From Hahellaceae bacterium (lineage in GTDB: Bacteria; Pseudomonadota; Gammaproteobacteria; Pseudomonadales; Oleiphilaceae): a stretch of 64,000 nucleotides of DNA. Position 1 is the stretch's first letter, and each line of letters begins with the position of its first letter. Made by a program: the position numbers and the translations under genes. Where the stretch lies: positions 310,001-374,000 of the forward strand of contig JACKOB010000004.1 of NCBI GenBank assembly GCA_024234575.1. The letters are read 5' to 3'. Shown in pieces: positions 39,577 through 49,752 of this stretch. Under the pieces are notes generated by a model that saw nothing but the letters and a program-made list of their open reading frames with translations, was not told the DNA's origin and searched no databases.

Positions 39577-40896
39577 ATGCAAGTTTCGATTGAATCAACC
39601 TCCAATATAGAGCGACGTATGACCATTGGCGTGCCAGCGCCTGAAGTTGAAAAAGAGGTTGATGCGAGGTTGCAGCGCACAGCAAGATCAGTAAAGCTGA
39701 ATGGTTTTCGTCCTGGCAAAGTGCCAATGCATGTTGTACGCAAGCGTTTTGGTGCAAGTGTTAAACAGGAAGTGGTTGGGGAATTAATGCGCAATGCTTA
39801 TATAGAGGCGCTGGAGAAAGAAAGCATTAATCCTGCAGGCTACCCGCGTTTTGAGCCTAAAGAAATTGAAGATGGGAAGGATCTGGAATTTGTTGCTATT
39901 TTCGAAGTGTATCCGAAGATAGAGATTTGTGATTTGGCAAGTATCAGTGTTGAAAAAGAAGTCGCTGAAATTAAAGATAAAGATGTACAAAACATGCTCG
40001 AAGTTTTACGACGTCAGCATGCCACGTTTAAGCCGGTTAAAAGAAAGAGCAAGAAGAAAGACGTTTTGACGCTCGATTATGCGGGCACCATTGATGGCGA
40101 GGCGTTTGACGGGGGGTCTACCAAAGGTGCGAAGTTGACGCTTGGTTCAGGACAGATGATACCTGGCTTTGAAGATGCATTGGTTGGTGCTAAGGCCGGT
40201 GATGAGCTTCAGATTGATGTGACTTTTCCTGATGATTATCACGCTGAAAAACTGGCAGGAAAGGCTGCTAAGTTTGATGTTACAGTGCATGGTGTTGATG
40301 AGGTTGTGTTGCCTGAGCTGGATAAAGAGTTCTTCCAGAAGTATGGTGTAGAAGCCGAGACTGAAGAAGAGTTTGCAGTTGAGATTAGAAAGAACATGGA
40401 GCGTGAGCTCAAACAGGCTACGTCGAATAAAGTGAAACAACTGGTTGTTGATCAGTTGATCGAGAAAACAGCATTTGATGTTCCGGAGAGCTTGATCGCA
40501 TCAGAAATCGGCAGGTTAAAGGAAGAGGCCTTTAAGCAGTTTGGTGGCATGGGTGGAAAAATGAAGTCCTCTGATCTGCCATCGGAAATTTTCCGTGATC
40601 AGGCAGATCGCCGCGTTCGAACTGGCTTATTGTTTAACGAGCTTATTGCCAGCAATGACCTTAAAGTTGACGCTGAAAAAGTTAAACAAAGAATAGAAGA
40701 AGTTGCCTCAACTTATGAGCAGCCAGAAGAAGTGGTAGCCTGGTATGAAAGCAACGCCGCGCAAAAGAGCCAGGTTGAGGCAGTGGTTTTAGAGGATATG
40801 GTAATTGATACTATTCTCGCGTCCGCCAAAGTAAAAGAGAAGAAGGTGAGTTATGAGGATGCGGTTAAGCCACCAGCTAAAAAAGAAACCAAATAA
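39577..40896 (+). CDS. tig: Trigger factor
   Basis: A 439-residue ribosome-bound chaperone and prolyl isomerase that meets nascent chains at the exit tunnel. The N-terminal ribosome-binding domain has the signature GFRPGKVP (residues 45-52). The FKBP-type isomerase domain (about 150-245) holds LDYAGTIDGEAFDGG and MIPGFEDALVGAKAGD. A long helical C-terminal domain completes it. GAGGAT precedes the ATG. It starts the tig-clpP-clpX-lon-hupB-ppiD protein quality-control block and is followed by a strong terminator. Confidence 0.97.
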   Translation: MQVSIESTSNIERRMTIGVPAPEVEKEVDARLQRTARSVKLNGFRPGKVPMHVVRKRFGASVKQEVVGELMRNAYIEALEKESINPAGYPRFEPKEIEDGKDLEFVAIFEVYPKIEICDLASISVEKEVAEIKDKDVQNMLEVLRRQHATFKPVKRKSKKKDVLTLDYAGTIDGEAFDGGSTKGAKLTLGSGQMIPGFEDALVGAKAGDELQIDVTFPDDYHAEKLAGKAAKFDVTVHGVDEVVLPELDKEFFQKYGVEAETEEEFAVEIRKNMERELKQATSNKVKQLVVDQLIEKTAFDVPESLIASEIGRLKEEAFKQFGGMGGKMKSSDLPSEIFRDQADRRVRTGLLFNELIASNDLKVDAEKVKQRIEEVASTYEQPEEVVAWYESNAAQKSQVEAVVLEDMVIDTILASAKVKEKKVSYEDAVKPPAKKETK

Positions 40897-40917
40897 GCGC
40901 TTAAATTGAGCTAAACT

Positions 40918-40949
40918 AAAGCAGCAGTTGAATAAACTGCTGCTTTTTT
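40918..40949 (+). terminator. Rho-independent terminator after tig
   Basis: AAGCAGCAGTT pairs with AACTGCTGCTT, followed by a T run. Confidence 0.9.
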
Positions 40950-40990
40950 GTTTTAAGGTGGTTAAAAATACGAATTGCATGTGATGTGGG

Positions 40991-41019
40991 GTTGAAAACT
41001 GTTGCTGTTAACCCCATAA
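40991..41019 (+). promoter_or_regulatory. Sigma-32 (heat-shock) promoter of clpP
   Basis: GTTGAAA, 14 bp, CCCCATAA: close to the RpoH consensus CTTGAAA / CCCCATnT. About 50 nt before the clpP start. Confidence 0.75.
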
Positions 41020-41072
41020 ACCAGAATTCGGTCTTTTGATTTAATAGGTTGTCTGGGGAGAATTAGAATAAC

Positions 41073-41714
41073 ATGGGAAATATTTTTAATGGTGCGCCTG
41101 GCTCATCACAAGAAATTATTAATGCTTTAGTGCCGATAGTTATCGAGCAGACTGCTAGGGGTGAAAGGTCTTTTGATATTTATTCACGCTTATTGAAAGA
41201 GCGTGTAATTTTTATGGTCGGGCAAGTTGAAGATCATATGGCAAACTTGATTGTGGCTCAGCTTTTATTTCTCGAGTCAGAAAACCCGGATAAAGATATT
41301 CACTTGTATATCAATTCACCAGGGGGATCGGTAACCGCAGGTATGTCAATTTATGACACCATGCAATTTATAAAGCCTGATGTCTCGACTATGTGTATCG
41401 GTCAGGCTGCGAGCATGGGGGCATTGTTGCTTACTGGCGGTGCGCCCGGCAAGAGATATTGTTTGCCGAACTCTCGCATGATGATTCACCAGCCTTTAGG
41501 TGGTTTCCAGGGGCAGGCTTCTGATATTGAGATTCACACCCGTGAAATCCTGGGTATCAGAGAAAAACTTAACAATATACTGGCTTTCCACACTGGACAG
41601 CCCGTTGATACCATTGCAAAAGACACCGATAGAGATAACTTTATGGACGGTAAAACTGCTGTTCAGTACGGATTAATTGATTCTGTGCTTGATAAACGAG
41701 CTAGTATTAAATAA
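41073..41714 (+). CDS. clpP: ATP-dependent Clp protease, proteolytic subunit
   Basis: A 213-residue serine peptidase that forms the double-heptamer chamber used by ClpX (and ClpA). The catalytic Ser114 is in [11 protein letters not shown] and His139 in [10 protein letters not shown]. The conserved Asp lies in the DTDRDNF region. [15 protein letters not shown] marks the mature N-terminus; a short propeptide precedes it. Length is standard. A heat-shock promoter lies just upstream and clpX follows after 64 bp, so the pair is probably one unit. Confidence 0.97.
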   Translation: MGNIFNGAPGSSQEIINALVPIVIEQTARGERSFDIYSRLLKERVIFMVGQVEDHMANLIVAQLLFLESENPDKDIHLYINSPGGSVTAGMSIYDTMQFIKPDVSTMCIGQAASMGALLLTGGAPGKRYCLPNSRMMIHQPLGGFQGQASDIEIHTREILGIREKLNNILAFHTGQPVDTIAKDTDRDNFMDGKTAVQYGLIDSVLDKRASIK

Positions 41715-41778
41715 TACTTGTGAACAGTAAAAGAAATGCGTGCAGTTTTGTCGGCGATTAGTTTAAAGAGGTAATGTA

Positions 41779-43062
41779 ATGTCTGATGGGAAAAGCAGTA
41801 AGGGTGATGACAACGGGAAGTTGCTCTACTGTTCGTTTTGTGGGAAGAGCCAGCATGAGGTCAGGAAGTTAATCGCCGGGCCATCCGTATTTATTTGCGA
41901 CGAGTGTGTAGATCTTTGTAACGATATTATTCGTGAAGAAATACATGAAAGTACTACTGAAGAAAGCTCAGATAGGTTACCCGCGCCGAAAGAAATCAAG
42001 CTGACTTTGGATGAATATGTTATCGGACAAGACAGAGCCAAGATCGTTCTATCTGTTGCGGTTTATAATCATTATAAAAGATTGAAATATGATGGTAAGA
42101 AAACTGATATAGAGCTCGGTAAAAGTAATATTCTGTTAATCGGGCCAACCGGAAGCGGAAAAACTCTGTTAGCTGAAACTCTGGCTCGTATGTTAAATGT
42201 TCCTTTCACTATCGCTGATGCAACCACCCTTACTGAAGCAGGGTATGTAGGTGAAGATGTAGAGAACATTATTCAAAAACTGCTGCAGAAGTGTGACTAC
42301 GATGTTGAAAAAGCTCAGAGAGGCATCGTGTACATTGATGAGATCGATAAAATATCGCGCAAGTCTGATAACCCTTCAATTACTCGCGATGTTTCGGGAG
42401 AGGGTGTTCAGCAGGCATTGTTGAAACTGATCGAAGGTACGGTTGCTTCCGTTCCCCCGCAGGGTGGAAGAAAGCATCCTCAGCAGGAGTTCTTGCAGGT
42501 CGATACGTCGAATATTTTGTTCATTTGTGGTGGTGCATTTGCCGGGCTTGATAAAGTAATTCGAGACCGCTCAGAGAAAAGCAGTATAGGTTTCTCTGCG
42601 TCAGTGAAAAGTAAGGCTGATGTGAAGTCGGTGGGAGATACACTAAAGACAGTCGAGACAGAAGATCTGGTTAAGTACGGACTAATACCAGAGTTTGTTG
42701 GCCGATTACCTGTAGTGGCAACTTTAGAAGAATTGGATGAACCGGCTCTGGTACAGATTTTAACTGAGCCTAAGAATTCGCTCACAAAGCAGTATCAGAA
42801 GCTATTTGAGATGGAAGGCGTTGAAATAGACTTTAGAGAAGACGCGCTAACAGCTGTCGCTAAAAAGGCTATGGATAGAAAGACAGGGGCTCGTGGTCTT
42901 CGTTCGATTTTAGAGAATGTTTTACTGCATACAATGTACCAAATTCCTTCAGAGGAAGGTGTTGCGAAAGTGGTTATTGATCATTCTGTTATTGAGGGTG
43001 AATCGGACCCGATAAAAATCTATCAAAACACTGAAAAACCTAAAGCAGTGCCTGAAGATTAA
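41779..43062 (+). CDS. clpX: ATP-dependent Clp protease, ATP-binding subunit ClpX
   Basis: A 427-residue AAA+ unfoldase that delivers substrates such as ssrA-tagged proteins to ClpP. The N-terminal zinc-binding domain has four cysteines (CSFCGKS and CDECVDLC). Walker A is GPTGSGKT, Walker [11 protein letters not shown]. The ClpP-binding loop (IGF in SSIGFSASV) and the [10 protein letters not shown] sensor block are intact. GAGGT lies 7 nt before ATG. The stop is only 9 bp before the target duplication of an insertion sequence that separates it from lon. Confidence 0.97.
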   Translation: MSDGKSSKGDDNGKLLYCSFCGKSQHEVRKLIAGPSVFICDECVDLCNDIIREEIHESTTEESSDRLPAPKEIKLTLDEYVIGQDRAKIVLSVAVYNHYKRLKYDGKKTDIELGKSNILLIGPTGSGKTLLAETLARMLNVPFTIADATTLTEAGYVGEDVENIIQKLLQKCDYDVEKAQRGIVYIDEIDKISRKSDNPSITRDVSGEGVQQALLKLIEGTVASVPPQGGRKHPQQEFLQVDTSNILFICGGAFAGLDKVIRDRSEKSSIGFSASVKSKADVKSVGDTLKTVETEDLVKYGLIPEFVGRLPVVATLEELDEPALVQILTEPKNSLTKQYQKLFEMEGVEIDFREDALTAVAKKAMDRKTGARGLRSILENVLLHTMYQIPSEEGVAKVVIDHSVIEGESDPIKIYQNTEKPKAVPED

Positions 43063-43071
43063 TGTGCACAA

Positions 43072-43075
43072 ATAT
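43072..43075. repeat. Putative 4-bp target-site duplication, left copy (ATAT)
   Basis: ATAT abuts the left inverted repeat and matches ATAT at 44681-44684. The motif is palindromic, so this could also be part of the inverted repeat. Confidence 0.5.
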
Positions 43076-43126
43076 AAAAAGGGGCCCACTGGAGAGTGTG
43101 TAAAAACAAACTCTAGGTGACTTTTC

Positions 43127-43159
43127 AAAGAACCCTGCTTTTTTTAGCGGGGTTCTTTT
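43127..43159. terminator. Terminator hairpin inside the left end of the IS
   Basis: AAAGAACCC pairs with GGGTTCTTT, with GC/GC inside, and a T run on the plus side. It would stop clpX transcription as well as the transposase transcript. Confidence 0.75.
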
Positions 43160-43191
43160 GTTTTGGGCGGACGAAAATACTCCGCTTATTC

Positions 43192-44598
43192 TCAGATCAG
43201 GCTGATTAGCTTTTGTGCTCCTATCTCATTGATCATACGATTTAGATTATAAGCCAGCACGCCAAGCCCCATTTCAGCTTTAGCTCCTTCTTTCCCCCAG
43301 CATTGAAAGCGTCGAAGCCCCATAATCTGTTTGAGATGGGCAAAGGGGCGCTCAACAACCGCTGAACGTCGACGCATTAAGTGCGGATTTTCTCGAACTC
43401 GGCCAGCTGTTCTCTCAAGAGCCTCTTCGTAAAAGTGGCGGCTTATCCAGCGCCTATCAGCTTTTGTGCATTGGCTTTGTAGCGGGCAATTCTGACAGCC
43501 TGTACGCGCATATAGCTTCATTTTGTTTTTGCTGTGATAGGTCTGATAATGGAGTTCTTTACCTGCAGGACAGATATAAAGATCACGGTCTTTATCGTAT
43601 TGAAAGTCATGCTTTTGATAAAAGTCGCCTTTGTTGTTTACCGCCCGATTCGGCGGTACAACTGGCTCAATTCCAGCTTCTTCACAATCCGCTAGCTGTT
43701 CACCATTGGAATAACCTGCATCGGCCAGCACGATAAGCTCTTCCTTCTCTAATTCAGCCTGAACTGATTTTGCCATTGGCTCAAGCTGACGATTATCACT
43801 ACCTTCATCGGTCACATCATGGTAAACAATTAAGCCTGTTTCATCCTCAACTGCTGTTTGGATATTGTAACCGACCACAATGCCATCGCGCCCTGAACGC
43901 ATTCGCTTTGCTTCGGGTTCGGTCTCACAGCATTGAGTCGCATTCGTCTCATCCATCTCACGTGCTAATACATCGAGCTTTTTCTGGCGTGATTGTAATT
44001 TTCTTAATGCCTCCTGCACCGAACCTAGTTCGTCTTCGTTTTCATTTTTCTCTGACTTAGCAAGTTCATTCAGATAGCCATTGATCTTGCGGTTCAAACG
44101 TTTTTGCAGAACATCGAGCTGTTTTCGGTTGTAAGTCTTGCTCATGCTAGCGGCTGCTTTGAACTTGCTGCCGTCAATAGCGATCAAACGTCCATCCAGC
44201 AGCTTCGACTCACGGCAAAACTGAATAAACGCCCGGCAAGCTTGCTGTATTGCAGAGCTATTTTGTTGGCGAAAGTTCGCAATGGTTTTGAAATCGGGCG
44301 AGAGTCGTTTCATTAGCCAGAGTACTTCGACATTACGATGACATTCTTTCTCGAGTCGTCGCGTACTTCGTACCTGATTGAGGTAACCATAGGTGTAGAG
44401 CTTTAATAGATCTGCTGGGTGATAAGGCTTTCGACCTGTATCTTTCGTTGTGGCTAAGGTGAATCCAAGATCGGACATATCCAGTGATTCTATAAAAGCA
44501 TCTATGACGCGAACCGGGTTGTCCTCAGAAACGAATTCATCAAGGCTTTCAGGAAAAAGTGTGCTCTGTTGGCGTGAATCGCCTTTTTTATGGCGCAT
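43192..44598 (-). CDS. IS1182-family transposase
   Basis: A 468-residue DDE transposase with the DUF772-type N-terminal domain (HPADLLKLYTYGYLNQVRSTR). The catalytic acids are visible in LIAIDGSKFKAA, VLADAGYSNGEQL and AVVERPFAHLKQ. A cysteine-rich segment (CPAGKEL, CQNCPLQSQCT) is typical of the family. It moves the element by cut-and-paste. No Shine-Dalgarno is visible: the ATG follows directly after a hairpin (44602-44633), which should keep outside transcription from expressing it. Confidence 0.93.
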   Translation of the reverse strand: MRHKKGDSRQQSTLFPESLDEFVSEDNPVRVIDAFIESLDMSDLGFTLATTKDTGRKPYHPADLLKLYTYGYLNQVRSTRRLEKECHRNVEVLWLMKRLSPDFKTIANFRQQNSSAIQQACRAFIQFCRESKLLDGRLIAIDGSKFKAAASMSKTYNRKQLDVLQKRLNRKINGYLNELAKSEKNENEDELGSVQEALRKLQSRQKKLDVLAREMDETNATQCCETEPEAKRMRSGRDGIVVGYNIQTAVEDETGLIVYHDVTDEGSDNRQLEPMAKSVQAELEKEELIVLADAGYSNGEQLADCEEAGIEPVVPPNRAVNNKGDFYQKHDFQYDKDRDLYICPAGKELHYQTYHSKNKMKLYARTGCQNCPLQSQCTKADRRWISRHFYEEALERTAGRVRENPHLMRRRSAVVERPFAHLKQIMGLRRFQCWGKEGAKAEMGLGVLAYNLNRMINEIGAQKLISLI

Positions 44599-44601
44599 AA
44601 A

Positions 44602-44633
44602 AAAATACCCGCATCGACTGATACGGGTATTTT
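44602..44633. terminator. Hairpin just upstream of the transposase start
   Basis: AAAATACCCG pairs with CGGGTATTTT, with T tracts on both strands. It is placed to block read-through into the transposase. Confidence 0.65.
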
Positions 44634-44680
44634 GACTTATTAGGGAGTGTTTTTACACACTCTCACTGAGGCCCCTTTTT

Positions 44681-44684
44681 ATAT
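44681..44684. repeat. Putative 4-bp target-site duplication, right copy (ATAT)
   Basis: ATAT abuts the right inverted repeat and pairs with the copy at 43072-43075. Confidence 0.5.
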
Positions 44685-44692
44685 TACAGTTA

Positions 44693-44720
44693 CTTGTAAT
44701 TGTTCTAAATTGCCCCATTA
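44693..44720 (+). promoter_or_regulatory. Sigma-32 (heat-shock) promoter of lon
   Basis: CTTGTAA, 13 bp, CCCCATTA, close to the RpoH consensus. It begins only 9 bp beyond the insertion sequence and its duplication, so the insertion spared it. The lon ATG is about 70 bp downstream. Confidence 0.75.
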
Positions 44721-44792
44721 TTCAAATTATGTTGAATCGATTAGCCTTCTGACTTACGCGCTAAGTTGCCTGAAGGTGTTAGAGGTATAAAA

Positions 44793-47222
44793 ATGTCTGT
44801 AAATACTGAAAATTCGAGCTCGTTACCTGTTGAGCTTCCTATGCTTCCGTTGCGAGATGTCGTTGTGTTTCCGCATATGGTAATACCTCTGTTTGTTGGC
44901 CGGGAGAAGTCAATCAAAGCTCTTGAGGCTGCGATGGACGGTAATAAGGAAATTGTTCTAGTGGCCCAGAAGGATGCCGCAGAAGAAGATCCGGGGGTTG
45001 GCGATATATTCTCTGTTGGCACACTTTCAAATATTCTGCAGATGTTGAAGTTGCCTGATGGCACTGTCAAAGTTTTGGTTGAAGGGGCTGCTAGAGTTAG
45101 TATCGAAAATATTCGAGATAACGCTTTTCTATCAGCTGAGGTGTCTCCCATTATTAGTGAGTCTGTTTCAGCGAGTGAGAATGAGGCGCTGGTAAGGACG
45201 CTTGGTTCAGAGTTTGAGAACTATGGGAAATTAAGTAAAAAAGTGCCTGCAGAAATATTAAAGACATTGTCAGGCATAAGTGACGTTGTGCGTCTTGTCG
45301 ACACCATAGCTGCTCATTTGGAGTTAAAGGTTCCAGAAAAGCAGGAGTTGCTGGAAGCTGCCTCTGTGTCAGAAAGGGTCGATGCGTTGATGGGTAAAAT
45401 CGACAATGAAATTGACCTGATACAAGTAGAACGACGAATTCGTGGTCGCGTAAAGAAGCAGATGGAGAAGAGTCAGCGCGAGTACTATCTCAATGAGCAA
45501 ATGAAAGCCATTCAAAAAGAAATGGGGTCATTGGGCGAGGGTGGGAGTGAGTTCGATGAAATGGAGCGCAAGATAGCTTCATCGGGAATGACTGAAGAGG
45601 CAAGGAAAAAAGCCGAGTCAGAAGTAACCAAGTTAAAGATGATGTCTCCAATGTCGGCTGAGGCTACCGTAGTCAGAGGGTACATTGAGTGGATAACTTC
45701 ATTGCCTTGGAAAAAACGCAGTAAAGTGCGTCACGACCTGGTAAAGGCAAAAGAAATACTTGAGGAGGATCATTTCGGGCTGGATGAAGTCAAGGAGCGG
45801 ATTCTTGAATATCTCGCGGTGCAAAGTCGCGTTCGTAAGTTAAAGGGGCCTGTTCTGTGTCTGGTTGGGCCTCCGGGGGTTGGAAAAACATCATTGGGGC
45901 AGTCAATAGCAAGAGCCACTAATCGAAAATACACCAGAATGGCGCTTGGTGGGGTGCGGGATGAGGCCGAAATTAGAGGGCACAGACGCACTTATATTGG
46001 TTCTTTGCCTGGAAAACTTGTCCAAAAAATATCGAAAGTCGGTGTTAAGAATCCACTGTTCCTGTTAGACGAAATTGACAAGATGGGTATGGACCACCGT
46101 GGAGACCCTGCGTCTGCTTTGCTGGAAGTGCTGGATCCAGAGCAAAATCATACGTTCAATGATCATTATCTGGAAGTGGATTACGATCTGTCAGATGTCA
46201 TGTTTGTGTGTACTTCGAACTCCATGAACATTCCGACCGCTTTGTTGGACCGGATGGAGATCATAAGGATTCCGGGCTACACAGAGGACGAAAAGTTAAA
46301 AATTGCCCAGAAGTATTTGTTGCCCAAGCAGAAAGAAAATAATGGATTAAAAGACGCTGAGCTAAACGTTTCTGAGGATGCACTTCGGTCGGTGGTGCGT
46401 TATTACACCAAAGAGGCTGGTGTAAGAGGGTTGGAACGCGAGATAGCTAAGGTGTGTCGTAAGGTTGTTAAGTTGCGGCTACTTAAAGATCCTGCCGCTC
46501 CAGAAGTGATTACTGAAGAGAATCTTGGTGATCTACTGGGAGTGCGGAAGTTTAGTTATGGCGTCGCCGAACAGGAGGACAGGGTAGGTCAGGTAACTGG
46601 TTTGGCCTGGACCCAGGTTGGGGGCGAGCTGTTAACGATAGAGTGCGCTGCACTAAAAGGTAAGGGTAAGGTAGTAAAAACCGGATCTTTAGGTGATGTT
46701 ATGCAGGAGTCGATTCAGGCGGCATTGACCGTTGTGCGCAGTCGGAGCCAGGCATTAGGGCTGGATGAAGGCTTTTACGAAAAGAATGATGTGCACATTC
46801 ACGTGCCGGAAGGTGCAACCCCTAAAGATGGCCCTAGTGCAGGTATCGCTATGTGCACGGCATTAGTCTCTTCTCTCACCGGAATTCCAGTAAGGTCGGA
46901 TGTGGCCATGACTGGAGAGATCACGTTAAGAGGGCAGGTTCTTGCAATCGGTGGTTTGAAAGAGAAGTTATTGGCAGCCCATCGGGGTGGTATAAAGCGT
47001 GTCGTCATTCCTGAGGAAAACAGGAAGGATCTAAAAGAAATACCCGAAAATATATTGGAATCAATTGAAGTTTTCCCTGTCACGTGGATTGATGAGGTTT
47101 TTGAAATTGCTTTAACACAATTACCTGAGGCTCAGGTTTTGGGAGAGGTTGCTCAAAAAAGCACCGCTTCTGGTAGTGTTGAAGACCCGGTTGAAGGTTC
47201 GGACCGAATAAATAGGCATTAA
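44793..47222 (+). CDS. lon: ATP-dependent protease Lon
   Basis: An 809-residue AAA+ serine protease that degrades damaged and regulatory proteins. The N-terminal LON substrate-binding domain ([15 protein letters not shown]) is followed by coiled coil, Walker A GPPGVGKT, Walker [10 protein letters not shown], and the protease domain with GPSAGIAM (Ser682) and the KEKLLAA lysine. All catalytic residues are present and length is standard. ATG 44793 has AGAGGT 7 nt upstream; an earlier in-frame TTG was rejected. With clpX cut off by the insertion sequence, expression must rely on its own heat-shock promoter. Confidence 0.97.
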   Translation: MSVNTENSSSLPVELPMLPLRDVVVFPHMVIPLFVGREKSIKALEAAMDGNKEIVLVAQKDAAEEDPGVGDIFSVGTLSNILQMLKLPDGTVKVLVEGAARVSIENIRDNAFLSAEVSPIISESVSASENEALVRTLGSEFENYGKLSKKVPAEILKTLSGISDVVRLVDTIAAHLELKVPEKQELLEAASVSERVDALMGKIDNEIDLIQVERRIRGRVKKQMEKSQREYYLNEQMKAIQKEMGSLGEGGSEFDEMERKIASSGMTEEARKKAESEVTKLKMMSPMSAEATVVRGYIEWITSLPWKKRSKVRHDLVKAKEILEEDHFGLDEVKERILEYLAVQSRVRKLKGPVLCLVGPPGVGKTSLGQSIARATNRKYTRMALGGVRDEAEIRGHRRTYIGSLPGKLVQKISKVGVKNPLFLLDEIDKMGMDHRGDPASALLEVLDPEQNHTFNDHYLEVDYDLSDVMFVCTSNSMNIPTALLDRMEIIRIPGYTEDEKLKIAQKYLLPKQKENNGLKDAELNVSEDALRSVVRYYTKEAGVRGLEREIAKVCRKVVKLRLLKDPAAPEVITEENLGDLLGVRKFSYGVAEQEDRVGQVTGLAWTQVGGELLTIECAALKGKGKVVKTGSLGDVMQESIQAALTVVRSRSQALGLDEGFYEKNDVHIHVPEGATPKDGPSAGIAMCTALVSSLTGIPVRSDVAMTGEITLRGQVLAIGGLKEKLLAAHRGGIKRVVIPEENRKDLKEIPENILESIEVFPVTWIDEVFEIALTQLPEAQVLGEVAQKSTASGSVEDPVEGSDRINRH

Positions 47223-47235
47223 GGGTATAAGTGGC

Positions 47236-47265
47236 TTGACAGGTGTTTCGTCATGTTGGTATAAC
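47236..47265 (+). promoter_or_regulatory. Sigma-70 promoter of hupB
   Basis: TTGACA (exact), 18 bp, TATAAC. About 170 bp of leader before hupB. Confidence 0.6.
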
Positions 47266-47437
47266 TGACCTCGCTCGCAAGCCGCTTCCTTCAAGGGCTT
47301 TAGAGGTAAATTGTTCTGTTTTCTTCTGGAAGATCTGAAAATAAGAACTAAAATAATGGCTCTTTCCCGCAAAATGAATTTTAACAGTGAGTGTTTAATT
47401 TCTTTTGTTCTTCAATAAATAATCAAAGGGGTTTAGT

Positions 47438-47710
47438 GTGAACAAGTCTGAACTTATTGATGCAATTGCAGCTTCAGCAGATATTTCAAAGGCAGCAGCA
47501 GGACGTGCTTTGGATGCGATGGTATCTTCCATAACAGATGCGCTTAAGGGTGGCGATCAAGTAACATTGATCGGTTTTGGTACTTTTTCAGTCAAAGATC
47601 GTGCTGCTAGAACTGGCCGCAATCCGCAAACTGGGGCAGAAATTCAAATCGCTGCCGCTAAAGTACCAAGCTTTAAAGCGGGTAAAGCATTAAAAGATGC
47701 AGTAAACTAA
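47438..47710 (+). CDS. hupB: DNA-binding protein HU-beta
   Basis: A 90-residue nucleoid protein that bends DNA non-specifically. The full HU fold is present: [31 protein letters not shown] and the DNA-wrapping arm [12 protein letters not shown] with its conserved proline, ending [11 protein letters not shown]. Start GTG 47438 follows AAGGGG. Its place after lon matches many gammaproteobacteria. A strong terminator follows. Confidence 0.97.
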   Translation: MNKSELIDAIAASADISKAAAGRALDAMVSSITDALKGGDQVTLIGFGTFSVKDRAARTGRNPQTGAEIQIAAAKVPSFKAGKALKDAVN

Positions 47711-47782
47711 GGTTGCTTGTGGAGTCGGGGGTGAGTCGCAGGCTCATTTATTCGACCCGCTCTAGGTAAAATCTTTAGATTG

Positions 47783-47812
47783 AAAGGGCGCATTCATCGA
47801 ATGCGCCTTTTT
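47783..47812 (+). terminator. Rho-independent terminator after hupB
   Basis: GGCGCATTC pairs with GAATGCGCC around a 3-nt loop, then TTTTT. Confidence 0.9.
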
Positions 47813-47846
47813 CATTTAGTTTGCAATCGTCATTCACGAGGATGTC

Positions 47847-49709
47847 ATGTTACAAAATATTAGGGACAATTCGCAGGGAACCATTGCGAAAGTTATTGTC
47901 GGGTTAATTGTTGTTACCTTTGCACTGTTTGGTGTTGAGTCGATTGTTGGAAATTGGGGGGGGGACCCTGAGTTAGCGGTAGTAAACGGCGAAGAGATTA
48001 GTCAGGTCGAGTTTGCTAAAGCTGTTGAATTGAAACGCCGTCAGGTTTTGAATCAGATGGGGGAGCGGGCTGACCCTGCGTTAATAAATGAGGAAAAACT
48101 CCAAAAACTGGTACGAGACGAACTTATTGATCAGAAAGTTATGTTAGTTGATGCTGATGCAAAAAATATGGCAGTCTCCGAGCAGATTATTAATCAGCAG
48201 ATTCTTAGTATGCCCCAGTTTCAGTCTGGAGGTGTTTACAGTAACGAGGTGTTTCTCAATACAATTAGAAATCTGGGGATGACTACACAAGAGTTTAAAG
48301 CCTGGCTTAGTAAGCAATACTTGCTCTCGCAACAAAGGAATGCGTTGGTTGGCTCAGGTTTCGTGCTCGAGAGTGAGTTAGGTCGTTTAATTAAAATTGA
48401 TCGACAAAGACGTACTGCGGATGTGGTTGAATTGTCGGCAAGCTCTTTTCGAGATCAGGTTGACCTTAGTGATGAAGCTGTAAAGCAGTTTTATGAAGCT
48501 CATAAGAATGAGTTTGTCTTTACTGAAAAGGTCGATGTTGAATATGTGCTGTTAGATAAGGCTGAAATTAGTAAAACCGTAAATGTTTCAAAAGAAGCTA
48601 TTGAAAAGCTATATCAAGAGCGAAAAGCAGCATTTGTTGCAGAAGAAGAAAGGGATTCTTCGCATATTCTTATTGAGATATCCGATGTGGTTAGCGATGA
48701 GCAAGCTCTTGAGAAGTTAGAAATGCTTAGCGGAAAGCTTGCGTCAGGGGAAAGTTTTGAACAGCTGGCAAAAGAATACTCTGATGATATTGGGTCTAAG
48801 TCTGATGGTGGACGCCTGGGCTACGCGAAAAAGGGTGTATTTGATCCAAAGTTTGAAGAAGTACTGTTTTCTATGGAAGTTAATACAGTGTCTGAGCCCG
48901 TTAAAACCAGTTTTGGGTATCACTTGATTAAGCTCAATGGTGTTGACAAAAAACCATATGCAGATTTAGGTGAGGTGTATGCAAGCCTAGAAGCCGAGCT
49001 AAAAAGAGGCGATGTTTTAAAGGCTTACCTGGATTTATCTGAGCAATTGTCAGATATCAGTTATGCCTCGGCAGACCTTGCTGGGCCAGCAAAAGAGCTG
49101 GGCTTAGAAATAAAGAAAGGGGAGGTTTTAAAGGATGGTTCGGATGATTTGTTATCCAATCCGAAGGTTATCGCTGCCGCCTTTTCTGATGATGTTAAGT
49201 TGGAGGGTAACAACTCTGTACTCCTTGATATCGATGGGGATCGGTCGATAGTGTTGCGGGTTAGTAAATATCATCCAGAGCGCTTGTACAGTTTTGAGGA
49301 AGCAAGAGAGCTGGTGCAGCAACAGATTGTTGAGAAAAACCAGGCTGTTCTCGCTAAAGAAAAGGGCGATGCCACCGTTCGGGCGCTCTCTGCGGGTGAA
49401 ACAATTGATTTAGCATGGCAAAATAAAGTAGCGATTACCCGCAATGATAATTCACTGCCTGTTGATGTCATGGATAAGTTATTTTCACTTAAGGAGCCAG
49501 TTGGCGGTCCGGTTTTCACTGGTGTTCAGTCGGAAATGGGTGATTATTTCATCATAAAGCTTAAGCAGATTGACTATGGAGATGTTGCTTCTTTAAATGC
49601 GCAAGAGCTTGCACAAGCTAGTGATGCAATTGGGTCGCAGTCAGGTCTGCAGGAGTTCAAAGATTTTAATTTGGCACTTAAGAGCGCTGCAGAAATCGAA
49701 ATTAATTAA
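47847..49709 (+). CDS. ppiD: Periplasmic folding chaperone PpiD
   Basis: A 620-residue SurA-like chaperone anchored in the inner membrane and facing the periplasm, near the Sec exit. One transmembrane segment (VIVGLIVVTFALFGVES, about residues 16-32) is followed by a SurA-like N-terminal region and a parvulin domain (about 270-360: SSHILIEISDV, ASGESFEQLAKEYSDD, GGRLGYAKKG). A second, degenerate parvulin-like region lies at 500-600. Parvulin activity in PpiD is usually low. GAGGAT precedes the ATG. It ends the proteostasis block. Confidence 0.94.
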   Translation: MLQNIRDNSQGTIAKVIVGLIVVTFALFGVESIVGNWGGDPELAVVNGEEISQVEFAKAVELKRRQVLNQMGERADPALINEEKLQKLVRDELIDQKVMLVDADAKNMAVSEQIINQQILSMPQFQSGGVYSNEVFLNTIRNLGMTTQEFKAWLSKQYLLSQQRNALVGSGFVLESELGRLIKIDRQRRTADVVELSASSFRDQVDLSDEAVKQFYEAHKNEFVFTEKVDVEYVLLDKAEISKTVNVSKEAIEKLYQERKAAFVAEEERDSSHILIEISDVVSDEQALEKLEMLSGKLASGESFEQLAKEYSDDIGSKSDGGRLGYAKKGVFDPKFEEVLFSMEVNTVSEPVKTSFGYHLIKLNGVDKKPYADLGEVYASLEAELKRGDVLKAYLDLSEQLSDISYASADLAGPAKELGLEIKKGEVLKDGSDDLLSNPKVIAAAFSDDVKLEGNNSVLLDIDGDRSIVLRVSKYHPERLYSFEEARELVQQQIVEKNQAVLAKEKGDATVRALSAGETIDLAWQNKVAITRNDNSLPVDVMDKLFSLKEPVGGPVFTGVQSEMGDYFIIKLKQIDYGDVASLNAQELAQASDAIGSQSGLQEFKDFNLALKSAAEIEIN

Positions 49710-49723
49710 GATCGGTACAAGTT

Positions 49724-49752
49724 AAAAAGCCAGGCGTAAGTCTGGCTTTTTT
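49724..49752 (+). terminator. Rho-independent terminator after ppiD
   Basis: AAAAAGCCAG pairs with CTGGCTTTTT around an 8-nt loop, then more T. Confidence 0.9.

Larger units (their letters stand above)
43076..44680. mobile_element. Complete IS1182-family insertion sequence, 1605 bp
   Basis: The element carries one intact transposase. Its ends match over 32 bp with 27 identities: AAAAAGGGGCC, five mismatched bases, GAGAGTGTGTAAAAAC. Hairpin terminators lie inside both ends (43127-43159 and 44602-44633). It sits between clpX and lon, which are adjacent in relatives. Intact ends and reading frame suggest recent arrival. Confidence 0.9.

Noticed and set aside
43192..44598. Transposase as a pseudogene
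   Set aside because: The frame is complete, all three catalytic acids are visible and both ends of the element are intact.
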